Shown: positions 18,553-26,737 of the stretch, one piece after another
How the letters are laid out: each line of letters begins with the position of its first letter
Numbering within the stretch: position 1 is the stretch's first letter
DNA from: Brachybacterium sp036311905
GTDB lineage: Bacteria; Actinomycetota; Actinomycetes; Actinomycetales; Dermabacteraceae
Length of the DNA: 64,000 nt
Assembly (NCBI RefSeq): GCF_036311905.1
Contig: NZ_JAZDCH010000002.1
Location: 62,001-126,000 of the forward strand
Direction of reading: 5' to 3'
Notes under the pieces: generated by a model
What the model was told of the DNA's origin: nothing
Seen by the model: only the letters and a program-made list of their open reading frames with translations
The model's database searches: none
Made by a program: the position numbers and the translations under genes

Positions 18553-18680
18553 GGAGGCTCCTACGGGATGATCGCGGACGGGTCGCGCAGCGGGCCCGGC
18601 CGCTGCGGCTCCCAGGGTACAACCGCGCTGGCCACGGGCGGGGAGGCCCCGTCGGCCCGGGATCCCGGGCCGACGGACGG

Positions 18681-18762
<82 letters not shown>

Positions 18763-18800
18763 GCCGGACCAGCCTAGCCGCAGCGCGCGGAGCCGACGGG

Positions 18801-18806
18801 TAGGCT
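18801..18806 (+). promoter_or_regulatory. Candidate -10 for the SDR gene
   Basis: TAGGCT in the spacer after tRNA-Leu, well upstream of the ATG at 18920, implying a leader of about 105 bases. Confidence 0.35.
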
Positions 18807-18919
18807 CGAGGGTCGGTGGCGCAGGCCGACCCGCTCGCGGAGGACTCCGCGGCGGAGCCCGGCGCCCGCCCGACCCGGACCCCGTCCCGAGCATCCGTCC
18901 CGAGAACCAGGAGACCCCC

Positions 18920-19675
18920 ATGAGCCCCCTCGCCGGCAAGACCGCCGTCATCACCGGATCCTCCCGCGGCGTCGGCGCCGCGACCGCCGAGCTCCTCGCC
19001 GCCCAGGGCGCGAACGTCGTCATCAACTACCGCCAGAAGGCGCCCCGCGCGAACAAGGTGGTCGAGAAGATCGAGGCGGCCGGCGGCCGAGCCCTCGCCG
19101 TCGGCGCGGACCTCACCGACCCCGAGGGCGTGCGCGCCCTGATGCGCGCGGCGGTCGACACCTTCGGCTCCCTGGACCTCCTGGTCCTGAACGCCTCCGG
19201 CGGCATGGAGTCCGACCTCGGCGAGGACTACGCGATGCGGCTGAACCGCGACGCGCAGGACGATGCGCTCACGGCCGGCCTCGAGCACCTGACCGAGGGC
19301 GGCCGCGTGGTCTTCGTGACCAGCCACCAGGCGCACTTCATCGACGAGGTCGAGACCATGCCCGAGTACGAGCAGGTCGCCCGGTCCAAGCGCGCCGGCG
19401 AGACCGCGCTGACCGCCCGCATCCACGAGCTGAGCGCGAAGGGAGTGTCCTTCGTGGTCGTCTCCGGCGACATGATCGAGGGCACCGTCACCGCGACCCT
19501 GCTCAACCGCGCCCGTCCCGGGGCGCTCGAGGCGCGGCGTGAGGCGGCCGGCAAGCTGTACTCGGTCGAGGAGTTCGCGGCCGAGGTCGCGAGGATGGCG
19601 ACGGCCGACGTCGAGACCGGTCACGTCGAGCTGGTCGGCGGGGCCGAGGACTTTCTCGCCCGCACGCAGGGCTGA
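18920..19675 (+). CDS. Short-chain dehydrogenase/reductase family protein with altered active site
   Basis: A 251-residue Rossmann-fold protein. The glycine-rich cofactor loop TGSSRGVGAAT lies near residue 12, LVLNASGGMES stands at the NAG position and FVTSHQAHF at the catalytic Ser strand. In the usual YxxxK motif the Lys is present (VARSKRAGE), but the residue four before it is Val, not Tyr, so the canonical catalytic Tyr is missing in my alignment. It may act on an unusual substrate or not be a classic dehydrogenase. An AGGAGA site precedes the ATG. Confidence 0.8.
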   Translation: MSPLAGKTAVITGSSRGVGAATAELLAAQGANVVINYRQKAPRANKVVEKIEAAGGRALAVGADLTDPEGVRALMRAAVDTFGSLDLLVLNASGGMESDLGEDYAMRLNRDAQDDALTAGLEHLTEGGRVVFVTSHQAHFIDEVETMPEYEQVARSKRAGETALTARIHELSAKGVSFVVVSGDMIEGTVTATLLNRARPGALEARREAAGKLYSVEEFAAEVARMATADVETGHVELVGGAEDFLARTQG

Positions 19676-19689
19676 GACGCCCGGCACGT

Positions 19690-19695
19690 TACGAT
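19690..19695 (+). promoter_or_regulatory. Candidate -10 for the DUF3618 gene
   Basis: TACGAT, about 35 bases before the start; no clear -35. Confidence 0.35.
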
Positions 19696-19730
19696 TCCCC
19701 TGACGAACCGACGAGCACCGGAGGCAAGTG

Positions 19731-20207
19731 GTGGCCAAGAAGCAGAGCCTGGACGACATGCGCGACGAGGCGTTCCGCCGGCAGGACAACCTCGCCGCGG
19801 ACATCGACGAGCTGCTCGACCGCGTCAACCCCAAGAACGCCGTGACGCGCTGGAAGAACGAGCTGCTCGGATCGGTGAAGAGTTTTTCCGACGCCGGTGA
19901 CGGGAAGACCGCCGCGACCCTCCCCGTGGTCGTCGGCGGCGTCATCGGCCTGGTCGTGATCGGTGGCGGGATCGCCGCGGCGGTGGCCCTGTCGCGCCGC
20001 GAGCCGACCCGCGGGCAGAAGGTCGCCGCGGTCATGAAGGACGCCCGCCGCGGCGCGGAGCGCTCGGCGAAGAAGGCTCGGAAGTCCGTCCGGAAGTCCT
20101 CGCTGCCGGTCCCGAAGGAGGCGGAGAAGCACGCCTCGGAGCTCGGCGCGATCCTTCAGGAGGCCGCGAAGCGCGCCGAGAAGAAGGTCGCCTCGGCCGG
20201 CTCCTGA
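19731..20207 (+). CDS. DUF3618 family membrane-anchored protein
   Basis: A 158-residue protein of unknown function. An N-terminal helical segment (RRQDNLAADIDELLDRVNPKNAV) matches the DUF3618 signature. One transmembrane helix follows (VVVGGVIGLVVIGGGIAAAVAL, about residues 62-83). The C-terminus is Lys/Arg-rich and probably cytosolic or nucleic-acid facing. Tandem GTG codons at 19728 and 19731 both fit; 19731 is preferred because GGAGG lies six bases ahead of it. Confidence 0.8.
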   Translation: MAKKQSLDDMRDEAFRRQDNLAADIDELLDRVNPKNAVTRWKNELLGSVKSFSDAGDGKTAATLPVVVGGVIGLVVIGGGIAAAVALSRREPTRGQKVAAVMKDARRGAERSAKKARKSVRKSSLPVPKEAEKHASELGAILQEAAKRAEKKVASAGS

Positions 20208-20228
20208 TCGCCCTCGCGGAGTTTGTAC

Positions 20229-20262
20229 GAGACGCCTCGGTCCCTTCGGACCGGGGCGTCTC
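20229..20262. terminator. Bidirectional terminator between DUF3618 and ychJ-like genes
   Basis: A 15-bp stem (one T-G wobble) around a CTTC tetraloop, located between two convergent stop codons. Confidence 0.85.
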
Positions 20263-20297
20263 GCTGTCCGCGGCCGACGGGGCGGGGGACGGCGGGC

Positions 20298-20717
20298 TCA
20301 GTCGACCTCGCCGTCGACGTAGAGCCAGAGGCCGTCCTCGCGCAGGAACCGCGAGACCTCGTGCTGCCGCTCGCGGCCGCCCGGGCCCTTCGCGTGGGCG
20401 GCGAACTCGACGACCCCGGCGTCGTCGAAGGGGCCGCCCGCCTCGGTGCGGAGGATCTCGAGGCGCAGCCAGCGCCGCTCCTCGCGGAGGGAGTCCGCGA
20501 GCTCGGCCTCGTCGGGCCGGGTGCTCGGATGCCAGGAGCGCAGCAGATGCTCCACGTCGCCGGTGGCGAAGGCGGTGTAGCGGGAGCGCATCAGCGACTG
20601 GGCCGTCGGGGCCCGGCGCGCACCACGCAGCACCGGACCGCAGCAGGCGCCGATCACCTCCCCGCTCCCGCACGGGCAGCGGGCGTCATCGGGCAGGGGA
20701 GCGGGGGAGTGGGTCAT
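20298..20717 (-). CDS. YchJ family SEC-C metal-binding protein
   Basis: A 139-residue protein. The N-terminal SEC-C-like zinc motif reads CPCGSGEVIGACC (residues about 13-25). The YchJ/NTF2-like core follows: PTAQSLMRSRYTAFATGDVEHLLRSWHP, then FAAHAKG and SRFLREDGLWLYVDGEVD. Function is unknown in all organisms as far as I know. The start at 20717 gives MTHSPAPLPDD just before the zinc motif, with a GATACT hexamer six bases upstream. Divergent from the GNAT gene. Confidence 0.88.
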   Translation of the reverse strand: MTHSPAPLPDDARCPCGSGEVIGACCGPVLRGARRAPTAQSLMRSRYTAFATGDVEHLLRSWHPSTRPDEAELADSLREERRWLRLEILRTEAGGPFDDAGVVEFAAHAKGPGGRERQHEVSRFLREDGLWLYVDGEVD

Positions 20718-20763
20718 CGCCCCAGTATCCCGGCCCGTCCGGCCCCGGTGGCAGGATCGGGGC

Positions 20764-21219
20764 ATGGCCTCGTCCGACATGACTCCCGCTGCACCCTCGC
20801 CCGCCCCGCTCCCGCCGGGCTATCAGCAGAGTGCCGAGCCGCCGACGAGCGCGGAGTACGTGCGGCTCCGGCAGATCGCCGGGCTCAGCCCGCGCACCCC
20901 GGAGCAGGCCGCCGGGGCGCTCGCGAACAGCTGGGCCTGGACCACGGTGCGCACCGCGGAGGGCGATCTCGCTGCGATGGGCCGCACGCTCGGCGACGGC
21001 ACCTGGTACTTCCACCTCGCCGACATCGCGACCGATCCCGGGCATCAGCGGCAGGGGCTCGGGCGAGCCGTGATGGAGGACCTGATCGCGCGGATCGAGG
21101 CGGCGGCGCCCCCGCATCCGTACATCACCCTGCTCGCCGATCCGCCCGGGCAGCGGCTCTACCGCTCCCTCGGATTTGTCGACTCGACGCCAAGCCTCGG
21201 CATGCGCCTGCCCCGCTGA
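20764..21219 (+). CDS. GNAT family N-acetyltransferase
   Basis: A 151-residue acetyltransferase. The acetyl-CoA-binding motif A is IATDPGHQRQGLGRAVM near residue 88 (R/Q-x-x-G-x-G/A form), followed by LYRSLGF near 137, typical of the fourth core strand and helix. The substrate is unknown. No ribosome site is evident before the ATG at 20764; the gene starts about 46 bases from the divergent ychJ-like start. Confidence 0.88.
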   Translation: MASSDMTPAAPSPAPLPPGYQQSAEPPTSAEYVRLRQIAGLSPRTPEQAAGALANSWAWTTVRTAEGDLAAMGRTLGDGTWYFHLADIATDPGHQRQGLGRAVMEDLIARIEAAAPPHPYITLLADPPGQRLYRSLGFVDSTPSLGMRLPR

Positions 21220-21226
21220 AAGCGGC

Positions 21227-22123
21227 TCAGCGGCGTGACCAGCCCTTGGTCGACGGACCCACCGTCGGCCGCCAGCCGGTCTCGGACATGAATCGGAGCG
21301 AGGAGACCCGCAGGGAACGGCGCTGGGTGTCGAGCCGGGTCCCGACGAGGGCCTGGGTGATCTCGGGGTAGAACTTCGCGGGCCCGGACGCGCCGGCCTC
21401 GGTGCCGAGATCCTTCGCCCAGCGGCCGCGGGTGATCGGCTCGCCACCGACGTTGTAGAAGCCGCTGCCCGCCCGCAGCGCGGCGACGAAGGCGGTGCCC
21501 GCGTCGGAGTGGTGCAGCAGGGTGATGTAGCCGTCGGGCCGGCCGAGCAGGATCGGGTCCCCAGCCCGGGTGGCGCGCAGGGCGTGGGTGGTGTGCTGAT
21601 CGCGGCCGAAGAGCTGGCCGAGGCGCAGGACCACCGCGGTGCGGCCGGCGGTCGCGAAGTCGACGGCGGCGCGCATCTCCCGGACCCGAGGGCGGAACGC
21701 CTGGTTGCGGACGCTGAGCGGGAGGTCCTCGCCGATCCAGTCGGTGCCGTTGTCCGGGTACATGAAGATCGAGGACTCCTGCACCAGGCGGCGTGCCCCG
21801 GCCTCGGCGGCCGCCTTCGCGATGGCGACGGAGGCCTCGAGGTGGAGACGGTCGTCCTCCCGCCAGGCGAGCGGACGCAGTCCCGCCATCCCGACGGGGA
21901 CGTGGGCGAGGGTGTTCATGACGACGTCGTGACCGCGGAAGGCCCGGGCGAGGTCGGCGTGATCGAAGACGTCGGCCACGATCGCGGAAGCTCCGCGCCC
22001 CTCGATGATCGGGACCCCGGAGTCGCGTCGAGTGATCCCGGTGACCTCGTGGCCGGCGGCGACGAGCGCCTCGACGGCCTCCTGGCCGAGAACTCCCGTG
22101 GCACCGGTGATCGCGATCCTCAC
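21227..22123 (-). CDS. NAD-dependent epimerase/dehydratase family protein
   Basis: A 298-residue extended-SDR protein. The N-terminal cofactor motif is ITGATGVLGQEAV (residues 4-16), with an IVADVFDHADLARAF strand and LVQESSIFMYPD near the active-site serine. VVLRLGQLFG and a C-terminal NVGGEPITRGRWAKDLG are typical of nucleotide-sugar epimerase-like proteins. The usual catalytic YxxxK is not obvious. Start is GTG at 22123 (VRIAITGATG), with AAAGAGG five bases upstream. Convergent with the GNAT gene; its stop lies seven bases beyond the other. Confidence 0.85.
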   Translation of the reverse strand: MRIAITGATGVLGQEAVEALVAAGHEVTGITRRDSGVPIIEGRGASAIVADVFDHADLARAFRGHDVVMNTLAHVPVGMAGLRPLAWREDDRLHLEASVAIAKAAAEAGARRLVQESSIFMYPDNGTDWIGEDLPLSVRNQAFRPRVREMRAAVDFATAGRTAVVLRLGQLFGRDQHTTHALRATRAGDPILLGRPDGYITLLHHSDAGTAFVAALRAGSGFYNVGGEPITRGRWAKDLGTEAGASGPAKFYPEITQALVGTRLDTQRRSLRVSSLRFMSETGWRPTVGPSTKGWSRR

Positions 22124-22321
22124 GCTGACCTCTTTCCCGAGTGCCCTGGCCGGGGCCTCGCGCGACGACTTTCCTGGATGCTCGAGTCTAGGGGATCCGG
22201 TCCGGTCGACGCGTCGCCGACCGTCCCGCGCGTGCAGATCCCGGGGAGGTCCGTGGCGGACGAGACAGGGAGGGGATGCAGCATCGCCGCTGTTCGCTCG
22301 CTCACAGAAGGGCCGCTGCGG

Positions 22322-22350
22322 TTGGACGGGAGGGGACTTGGGGGTAGAGT
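22322..22350 (+). promoter_or_regulatory. Promoter of tRNA-Lys
   Basis: TTGGAC at 22322-22327 and TAGAGT at 22345-22350 with a 17-base spacer, ending 12 bases before the tRNA 5' end. Confidence 0.75.
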
Positions 22351-22362
22351 TCTTCTCCGTTG

Positions 22363-22436
22363 GCGCCATTAGCTCAGTTGGTTAGAGCAGCTGACTCTTA
22401 ATCAGCGGGTCCGGGGTTCGAGTCCCTGATGGCGCA
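22363..22436 (+). tRNA. tRNA-Lys (anticodon CTT)
   Basis: A 74-base tRNA with acceptor stem GCGCCAT/ATGGCGC, D-arm AGCTCAGTTGGTTAGAGC, anticodon stem GCTGA/TCAGC enclosing CTCTTAA (anticodon CTT) and T-arm GGGTTCGAGTCCC. CCA is not encoded. The region beyond it is a conjugative element, so this gene is the probable insertion site. Confidence 0.97.
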
Positions 22437-22738
22437 CCCGAGGAAGAAGCCCCACCGGTCAGCCGGTGGGGCTTCTTCGTGTCTCGGAACAGTCCGAGGC
22501 CGTCAAAGAGGTCCCCCACGGACACGTCGAAGTACTCGGCGACCAGCTCTACCTCGTTCGCCTTCCAAGGGGCCTCGCCCTTGACCTTGGCGAACACAGT
22601 GGCGCGACTTGCCCCGATGATCGGAGCGAGCTCCGCATTCTTGACCCCTCGGCCGGCAGCCAAGGCCCGAACGGCAGCGGCGATCCGCTGGTCGGCGGTT
22701 GCAGCCGGGGACTCTTCACGGTTCGAAAGTTCGCTCAT
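22382..22738 (-). CDS. Helix-turn-helix transcriptional regulator, C-terminus running into the tRNA
   Basis: A 118-codon frame. Residues about 15-80 form an XRE-like HTH domain (AELAPIIGASRATVFAKVKGE, then VELVAEYFDVSVGDLF). It is divergent from the element's first rightward genes, so it is probably the element's repressor. TACCCT lies seven bases before the ATG, the leaderless pattern common for phage-type repressors. The last 35 or so codons are only the antisense of the tRNA-Lys terminator and tRNA-Lys, so the natural C-terminus has probably been replaced at the integration junction. The domain itself looks complete. Confidence 0.75.
   Translation of the reverse strand: MSELSNREESPAATADQRIAAAVRALAAGRGVKNAELAPIIGASRATVFAKVKGEAPWKANEVELVAEYFDVSVGDLFDGLGLFRDTKKPHRLTGGASSSGAPSGTRTPDPLIKSQLL
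22443..22478. terminator. Terminator of tRNA-Lys
   Basis: A perfect 16-bp stem (GAAGAAGCCCCACCGG and its complement) with a TCAG loop, six bases after the tRNA end. The opposing regulator gene at 22382-22738 reads straight through it. Confidence 0.9.
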
Positions 22739-22771
22739 GAGTCCAAGGGTACCGCCGCTGTCGAGCCACGC

Positions 22772-22823
22772 CTAGACACTTTGAGCCAAGACTGTTGTCG
22801 CGTCTAGATTTCTGGACTACAGT
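22772..22823 (+). promoter_or_regulatory. Divergent control region of the element: operator half-sites and rightward promoter
   Basis: CTAGAC at 22772-22777 and its inverted partner GTCTAG at 22802-22807 flank TTGTCG (22795-22800). Seventeen bases further is TACAGT (22818-22823), giving a rightward promoter that starts transcription at or next to the ATG at 22832. The adjacent HTH protein is the likely ligand. Confidence 0.55.
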
Positions 22824-22831
22824 CTGGCCTC

Positions 22832-23083
22832 ATGAGAAGTCAGGCGCCGTACGCAGATCTTCTCCTCCGGCTGTCAGGGCACGGGGGGCTCTGGGACTGG
22901 GCCATGGAGCAGCGACGCTCCGTGCGGCCTCCCAACTGGGCCGAGCTCGCTGAGCGGCTCGCTGATGAGACCGAGGGGGCAGTCGTCGTGAAGGGCGACA
23001 TGTTGCGGAAGTGGCTGCTCGCCGCGGAGGACGCCCGCGCCGAATGGCGGGAGAGCGCGATGCCCGAGGGGGCTCGACGATGA
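22832..23083 (+). CDS. Small protein of unknown function, first rightward gene of the element
   Basis: An 83-residue protein I do not recognise. It is rich in Trp, Arg and Glu, with a possible helical segment WAELAERLADETEGAVVVKG, the sort of pattern seen in small excisionase-like or HTH proteins: the AELAERL...VVVKGDMLRKWL stretch could be a winged-helix or HTH. It lies directly behind the divergent promoter, like an early regulatory gene, and is coupled by an ATGA overlap to the next gene. Confidence 0.6.
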   Translation: MRSQAPYADLLLRLSGHGGLWDWAMEQRRSVRPPNWAELAERLADETEGAVVVKGDMLRKWLLAAEDARAEWRESAMPEGARR

Positions 23084-24015
23084 GCGCGGGCCGCGGTGGT
23101 GAGGCTGCGGAGTTCCGTCGGGTCATGGAGGCGCTGGCCTCCGATCCCGATGAGTGGAGCGGCGCGGCCGGCGATGCGTTCGTCTCTCTGATGCACCGGG
23201 TGCTCGCTCGCATGATCGCGAGTCGGGGCCGAAGCGCGTGTGGTGGCGGCTTATCTGTCGAGGCGGCCGATGCGGTTACCGAGGCTGTGCTGGTGGTCGC
23301 GGGGTCGGGGCAGCTGCCGATGGCGCAGAACGTCCAGAGGATCTTGGAGATGGAGCGGCCGCTCGGCTACGTAGTCGGCGCGGTTGCGAAGAACCTCGCT
23401 CGTGCAGATCTGGCCAGCCAGATGGGTGCCGGCTCACGGCAGGTCTCCCCCGGCACCGCGCGGATCCTGCATTTCTACGAGCTGGAGAGCTCGATGGAGT
23501 CGGATCCTCTGGATCGACTCTCTGCGGAGCCCGCATGGGTACGTGGGCAGGGCGAAGCGTCGCGTGAGGCCCGCGCGACCATCGACTCCTTCGTGGCGAT
23601 TCTCGCGCAGCGGTTCAAGGTCCGGCCGGAGCTGTCGAGGCGTGCGCTCGAGATAGCGGGGACGTCTGCCGTCGATGGCGATATGGGCGTGGGATTGACC
23701 TCTGCGACGGCGCGGCGGCGGGCGAGTCGGTTCGTGAAGGAGTTGCCGGCGATGCGTGGGGCTTTCGATCGGGTTCAGGCTCAGGCGTTCGCGTGGCTCG
23801 TGTTCGGCACGGAGCGGCACCCGGAGTGGTCGTTCCTCGCGGAGTGCGCCCGGGCGGTGCGCAAGGGAGATGCAGTGACGGTCTCTCCGTGGCACGCGCG
23901 TCACGCACGCACGGTTGCTGCACGTCCTGGCCAGGTGCGGCGCGAGGAAGGCCGGCAGCCTGCCCTGTTCCCCCTCACGGGCGAGACGGTACGGCCGTGT
24001 CGCATATCGGCTTAG
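23080..24015 (+). CDS. Unknown protein with weak sigma-factor-like pattern
   Basis: A 311-residue soluble protein, not recognised with certainty. The stretch MERPLGYVVGAVAKNLARADL near residue 90 resembles sigma-70 region 2. LTSATARRRASRFVKEL near 210 has the look of a helix-turn-helix, so an ECF-sigma-like or DNA-binding role is possible but unproven. It starts inside the stop of the preceding gene (ATGA) and is followed by a strong terminator, so it closes a two-gene early operon of the element. Confidence 0.6.
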   Translation: MSAGRGGEAAEFRRVMEALASDPDEWSGAAGDAFVSLMHRVLARMIASRGRSACGGGLSVEAADAVTEAVLVVAGSGQLPMAQNVQRILEMERPLGYVVGAVAKNLARADLASQMGAGSRQVSPGTARILHFYELESSMESDPLDRLSAEPAWVRGQGEASREARATIDSFVAILAQRFKVRPELSRRALEIAGTSAVDGDMGVGLTSATARRRASRFVKELPAMRGAFDRVQAQAFAWLVFGTERHPEWSFLAECARAVRKGDAVTVSPWHARHARTVAARPGQVRREEGRQPALFPLTGETVRPCRISA

Positions 24016-24021
24016 ACAAAC

Positions 24022-24050
24022 GGAGCGCCGACCCGTGGGGTCGGCGCTCC
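24022..24050. terminator. Terminator after the early operon
   Basis: Perfect 13-bp stem (GGAGCGCCGACCC and complement) with a GTG loop, just after the stop at 24015. Confidence 0.85.
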
Positions 24051-24140
24051 GAAAATCGGATTCGGAACTTCAAGGTTTTGGCGGCCTGTTCCGAGTCCTG
24101 AACCCCATCAATCGAGAAGATCAACGGGAGGTACGTGCCC

Positions 24141-25937
24141 ATGCTACGTCGGACGGTGGCAGAGGATCAAGAATCCTTGTGGGCTCTGGGCCTGCTGATC
24201 GCGGGCCGGTCCCGCGTTCGTATCGGGCGCTGGGATGGCCGTAAGAGCAAGTGGCAGTACTCCACGCGCGACGAGCGGGACCTGACGGCAGAAGTGCCGG
24301 ACAGGCCGGCGGCGGTGTTGCTGTATAACTCGCAGGCGCGGTGCCGGACGCTGGTGGTCGATGTGGACGTGCCGGGCGCCGAGGGGCTGGAGCTGCTGCA
24401 GCGGATCGTGGCACTGCTGGAGCGCTGCGGGGCACGAGTCGTCGTAGACCGTTCTCCCGCGGGCAAGCATCACGTCTACGTGCCCCTGCGCGACGGTCTG
24501 AGCGTCGACGAGGCAGGGACGTTGGCGAAAGCACTGGCGCGCCGCTTCCCGGGCGTCGATCCTCTGCCTCACACCACGGGCGCGATTTCGGGCTGCATCC
24601 GCACGCCGGGATCTCCGTACAAGGACGGCAGCGGCTACCAGGAGCTGGAGACGCCCCTGGATACGGCGCGGCGGGTGCTGCTGGAGCGCAACGGCTCCGA
24701 GGTGATCGGGGCGCTCCGCCGGGAGCTGACCGAGGAGCTGGCTGCGGGGGCTCGCGAGGGGATGACGCTGGCGCGTCCTCTGGAGGAGCTGGAGGAGGAG
24801 GCGGCGGTGCTGAACGCGCCGTTCGTCGGCCGTGTCATGGCTCCGCGCTTCGTGACCCTGGCTCAGGAGGGGCTGTACCGGGAGGCCGGTTATGGGGATC
24901 GCTCGACGGCGCGTATGGCGGTGCTGTGCGCGGCAGCGCGGGCGGGGCTGCGGTTTGAGGACGTGGTGGCCCGGGTGGAGGACGGGCGCTGGGCGGGCCT
25001 GGTCGAGCTGTTCCAGAACGCCAGCAAGCCAGGGCAGCTACTCGGCAAAGAGTGGCGGAAGGCGATCGCCTTCGTGGCGAACAGCCAGCGCACCAAGAAG
25101 TCTGTCCGCCACTGCAACACAAGCGAGGAGCTAGAAGTCACGAGGGGGGCACCCAGGGCTCGCACGAACGAGGAGATCGCGATTGACGAGCATCGCTTCA
25201 TCCGGCGTTGGCGAGCGGTGCTGGCGGAGGTAGAGGCGCTGGAGCTGTCCGGGCCACGGGGGATGCATGCACGGTTCTTGCTGCGGGCTCTGGCTGCTGC
25301 CGCTCATCAGAAGGGCTTCCGGCACATCGAGTTCGGGGTGCGCTCTCTGTCACTGGCTCTCCCGGTTCAGCCCTCGACGGTCTCTCGCGTCCTAGCCGAG
25401 CTGCGATCTGCCGAGGACCCCTGGCTGGTGCTGGTACGAGAAGGCGAAGGAACCCGAGCTGACCTATACGAACTTCGCATTCCTGCCCGTCACGCGGAGC
25501 GCGTCGAGCGCGTCGAGCTGCCGAGCGGGAAGGTTCACGCCCTGCGGCCGGCCTTCCGTGAGCTCGGTGTCGTGGCGGCACTCGTCTTCGAGGCGATCGA
25601 GCACGGGGCTCGCTCGATCGAGGCGGCCCGGGTGCGCGCGGCGGTGTCGAGGTCAGCGGCCTATGAAGCACTGGAGCTGCTGCTGGCCTGGGGATTGATC
25701 GAGCGCGACGGCACGGGCCGGCTCCTGGCGGTGCCGTCCCGCTTGGGAGAGGTGGCCGAGCGCGTAGGTGCGGTCTTGGTCGTGGGGCTGCTGGTCGAGC
25801 GGTTCCGCGCCGAGCGGCGCGCGTGGATCGAGCACCTGTCGCGCCACGCGGTGTCGGCCGAGTGGTGGGCTGCGGTCGTGAGGGATGGTCCGCCGCCCGA
25901 TGTAGACCTGGAGCCGGAACTAGTAAGCGTCGCGTAG
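24141..25937 (+). CDS. AEP-type primase/replication protein of the mobile element
   Basis: A 598-residue protein. Residues about 50-160 carry the archaeo-eukaryotic primase signature: LVVDVDVPGAE (catalytic acidic pair, near 72), VVDRSPAGKHHVYVPL (the S-x-H motif, near 107) and SGCIRTPGSPYKDG (third motif, near 152). The C-terminal half contains winged-helix-like segments (VQPSTVSRVLAELR, VSRSAAYEALELLLAWGLIERD). This pairing of primase and HTH domains is typical of replication initiators of actinobacterial plasmids and integrative elements. The ATG at 24141 is nine bases after GGGAGG; a GTG at 24135 is too close to it. Confidence 0.75.
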   Translation: MLRRTVAEDQESLWALGLLIAGRSRVRIGRWDGRKSKWQYSTRDERDLTAEVPDRPAAVLLYNSQARCRTLVVDVDVPGAEGLELLQRIVALLERCGARVVVDRSPAGKHHVYVPLRDGLSVDEAGTLAKALARRFPGVDPLPHTTGAISGCIRTPGSPYKDGSGYQELETPLDTARRVLLERNGSEVIGALRRELTEELAAGAREGMTLARPLEELEEEAAVLNAPFVGRVMAPRFVTLAQEGLYREAGYGDRSTARMAVLCAAARAGLRFEDVVARVEDGRWAGLVELFQNASKPGQLLGKEWRKAIAFVANSQRTKKSVRHCNTSEELEVTRGAPRARTNEEIAIDEHRFIRRWRAVLAEVEALELSGPRGMHARFLLRALAAAAHQKGFRHIEFGVRSLSLALPVQPSTVSRVLAELRSAEDPWLVLVREGEGTRADLYELRIPARHAERVERVELPSGKVHALRPAFRELGVVAALVFEAIEHGARSIEAARVRAAVSRSAAYEALELLLAWGLIERDGTGRLLAVPSRLGEVAERVGAVLVVGLLVERFRAERRAWIEHLSRHAVSAEWWAAVVRDGPPPDVDLEPELVSVA

Positions 25938-25993
25938 CGCGGTGTCGTGGTGGGCGCGCTTGTCGATGAGGACAGAGAGAAGGAGGAGCTGCC

Positions 25994-26734
25994 ATGTGGA
26001 TTTTCAGGGTGCGCAAGGTGCAGATCGCACTGGCTGCGGTGGGGGCGATCGTTCTAGTCCTCATCGGCCTGGCGATTGTGGGCCAGTTCTCCACGGTGCG
26101 GGAGGACGAGAGGATCGACGTGAGACCGACGAGCGAGGAGCACAGCGTGGTCGGGCTGGATGATCCGACCCAGGAAGCCAACCCGGTGGTGCTGCCCCTG
26201 CCGAGCACCAGCGAGCCCCAGGAGCTAGCTCCCGCGGTCGCCGAGGTGCTTGGTAGCGCGGACACGGCCCGGTTCCAGGAGGAGTACTACGTGGCGACCA
26301 TCGCGTCGGCCGCGCCGGAGATTCCGAACGAGGGTGCGGAGCCTACGACTCCCCAGCAGTGGGCGCAGCAGGTCGTGACGACGGCGTGGAAGTCCGATCC
26401 GTGGGCCGATCGGGCGCAGTACAAGACGAGCGATGAGTTCACGGCGCAGAAGGTGACGGCGGTCGAGACCGCCGAGTTCCTGGACTACTTCGCGCCGGCC
26501 ACGGCGCAGGGCTCCGAGCAGGCGCGGGAGTACCTGACCGGCGAGGGACTGGTGGTGATGGAGGTCGAAGGTGTCATGCGGCGCGAGCTGACTGACCCCG
26601 AGGACGGCGTGCGGAAGCAGCAGGACATGGGCACGGTCACCTGGACGGTGGCGATGCTGTGCGCCGAGGGCGAGGACTGCAAGGTGTTCCTCGCGGTGCC
26701 CGGCACGCTCGAAGAAGCAGCGGAGGAGGGCTGA
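25994..26734 (+). CDS. Single-pass membrane protein, VirB8/TcpC-like candidate
   Basis: A 246-residue protein with one N-terminal transmembrane helix (IALAAVGAIVLVLIGLAIVG, about residues 11-30) and an external domain. That domain contains WAQQVVTTAWKSDPWADRAQY and a later FLDYFAPATAQ stretch. Topology and position at the head of a type IV secretion operon suggest the inner-membrane scaffold VirB8/TcpC, but sequence similarity is not decisive. It has a strong AAGGAGG site and lies three bases before the VirB6-like gene. Confidence 0.6.
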   Translation: MWIFRVRKVQIALAAVGAIVLVLIGLAIVGQFSTVREDERIDVRPTSEEHSVVGLDDPTQEANPVVLPLPSTSEPQELAPAVAEVLGSADTARFQEEYYVATIASAAPEIPNEGAEPTTPQQWAQQVVTTAWKSDPWADRAQYKTSDEFTAQKVTAVETAEFLDYFAPATAQGSEQAREYLTGEGLVVMEVEGVMRRELTDPEDGVRKQQDMGTVTWTVAMLCAEGEDCKVFLAVPGTLEEAAEEG

Positions 26735-26737
26735 GCC

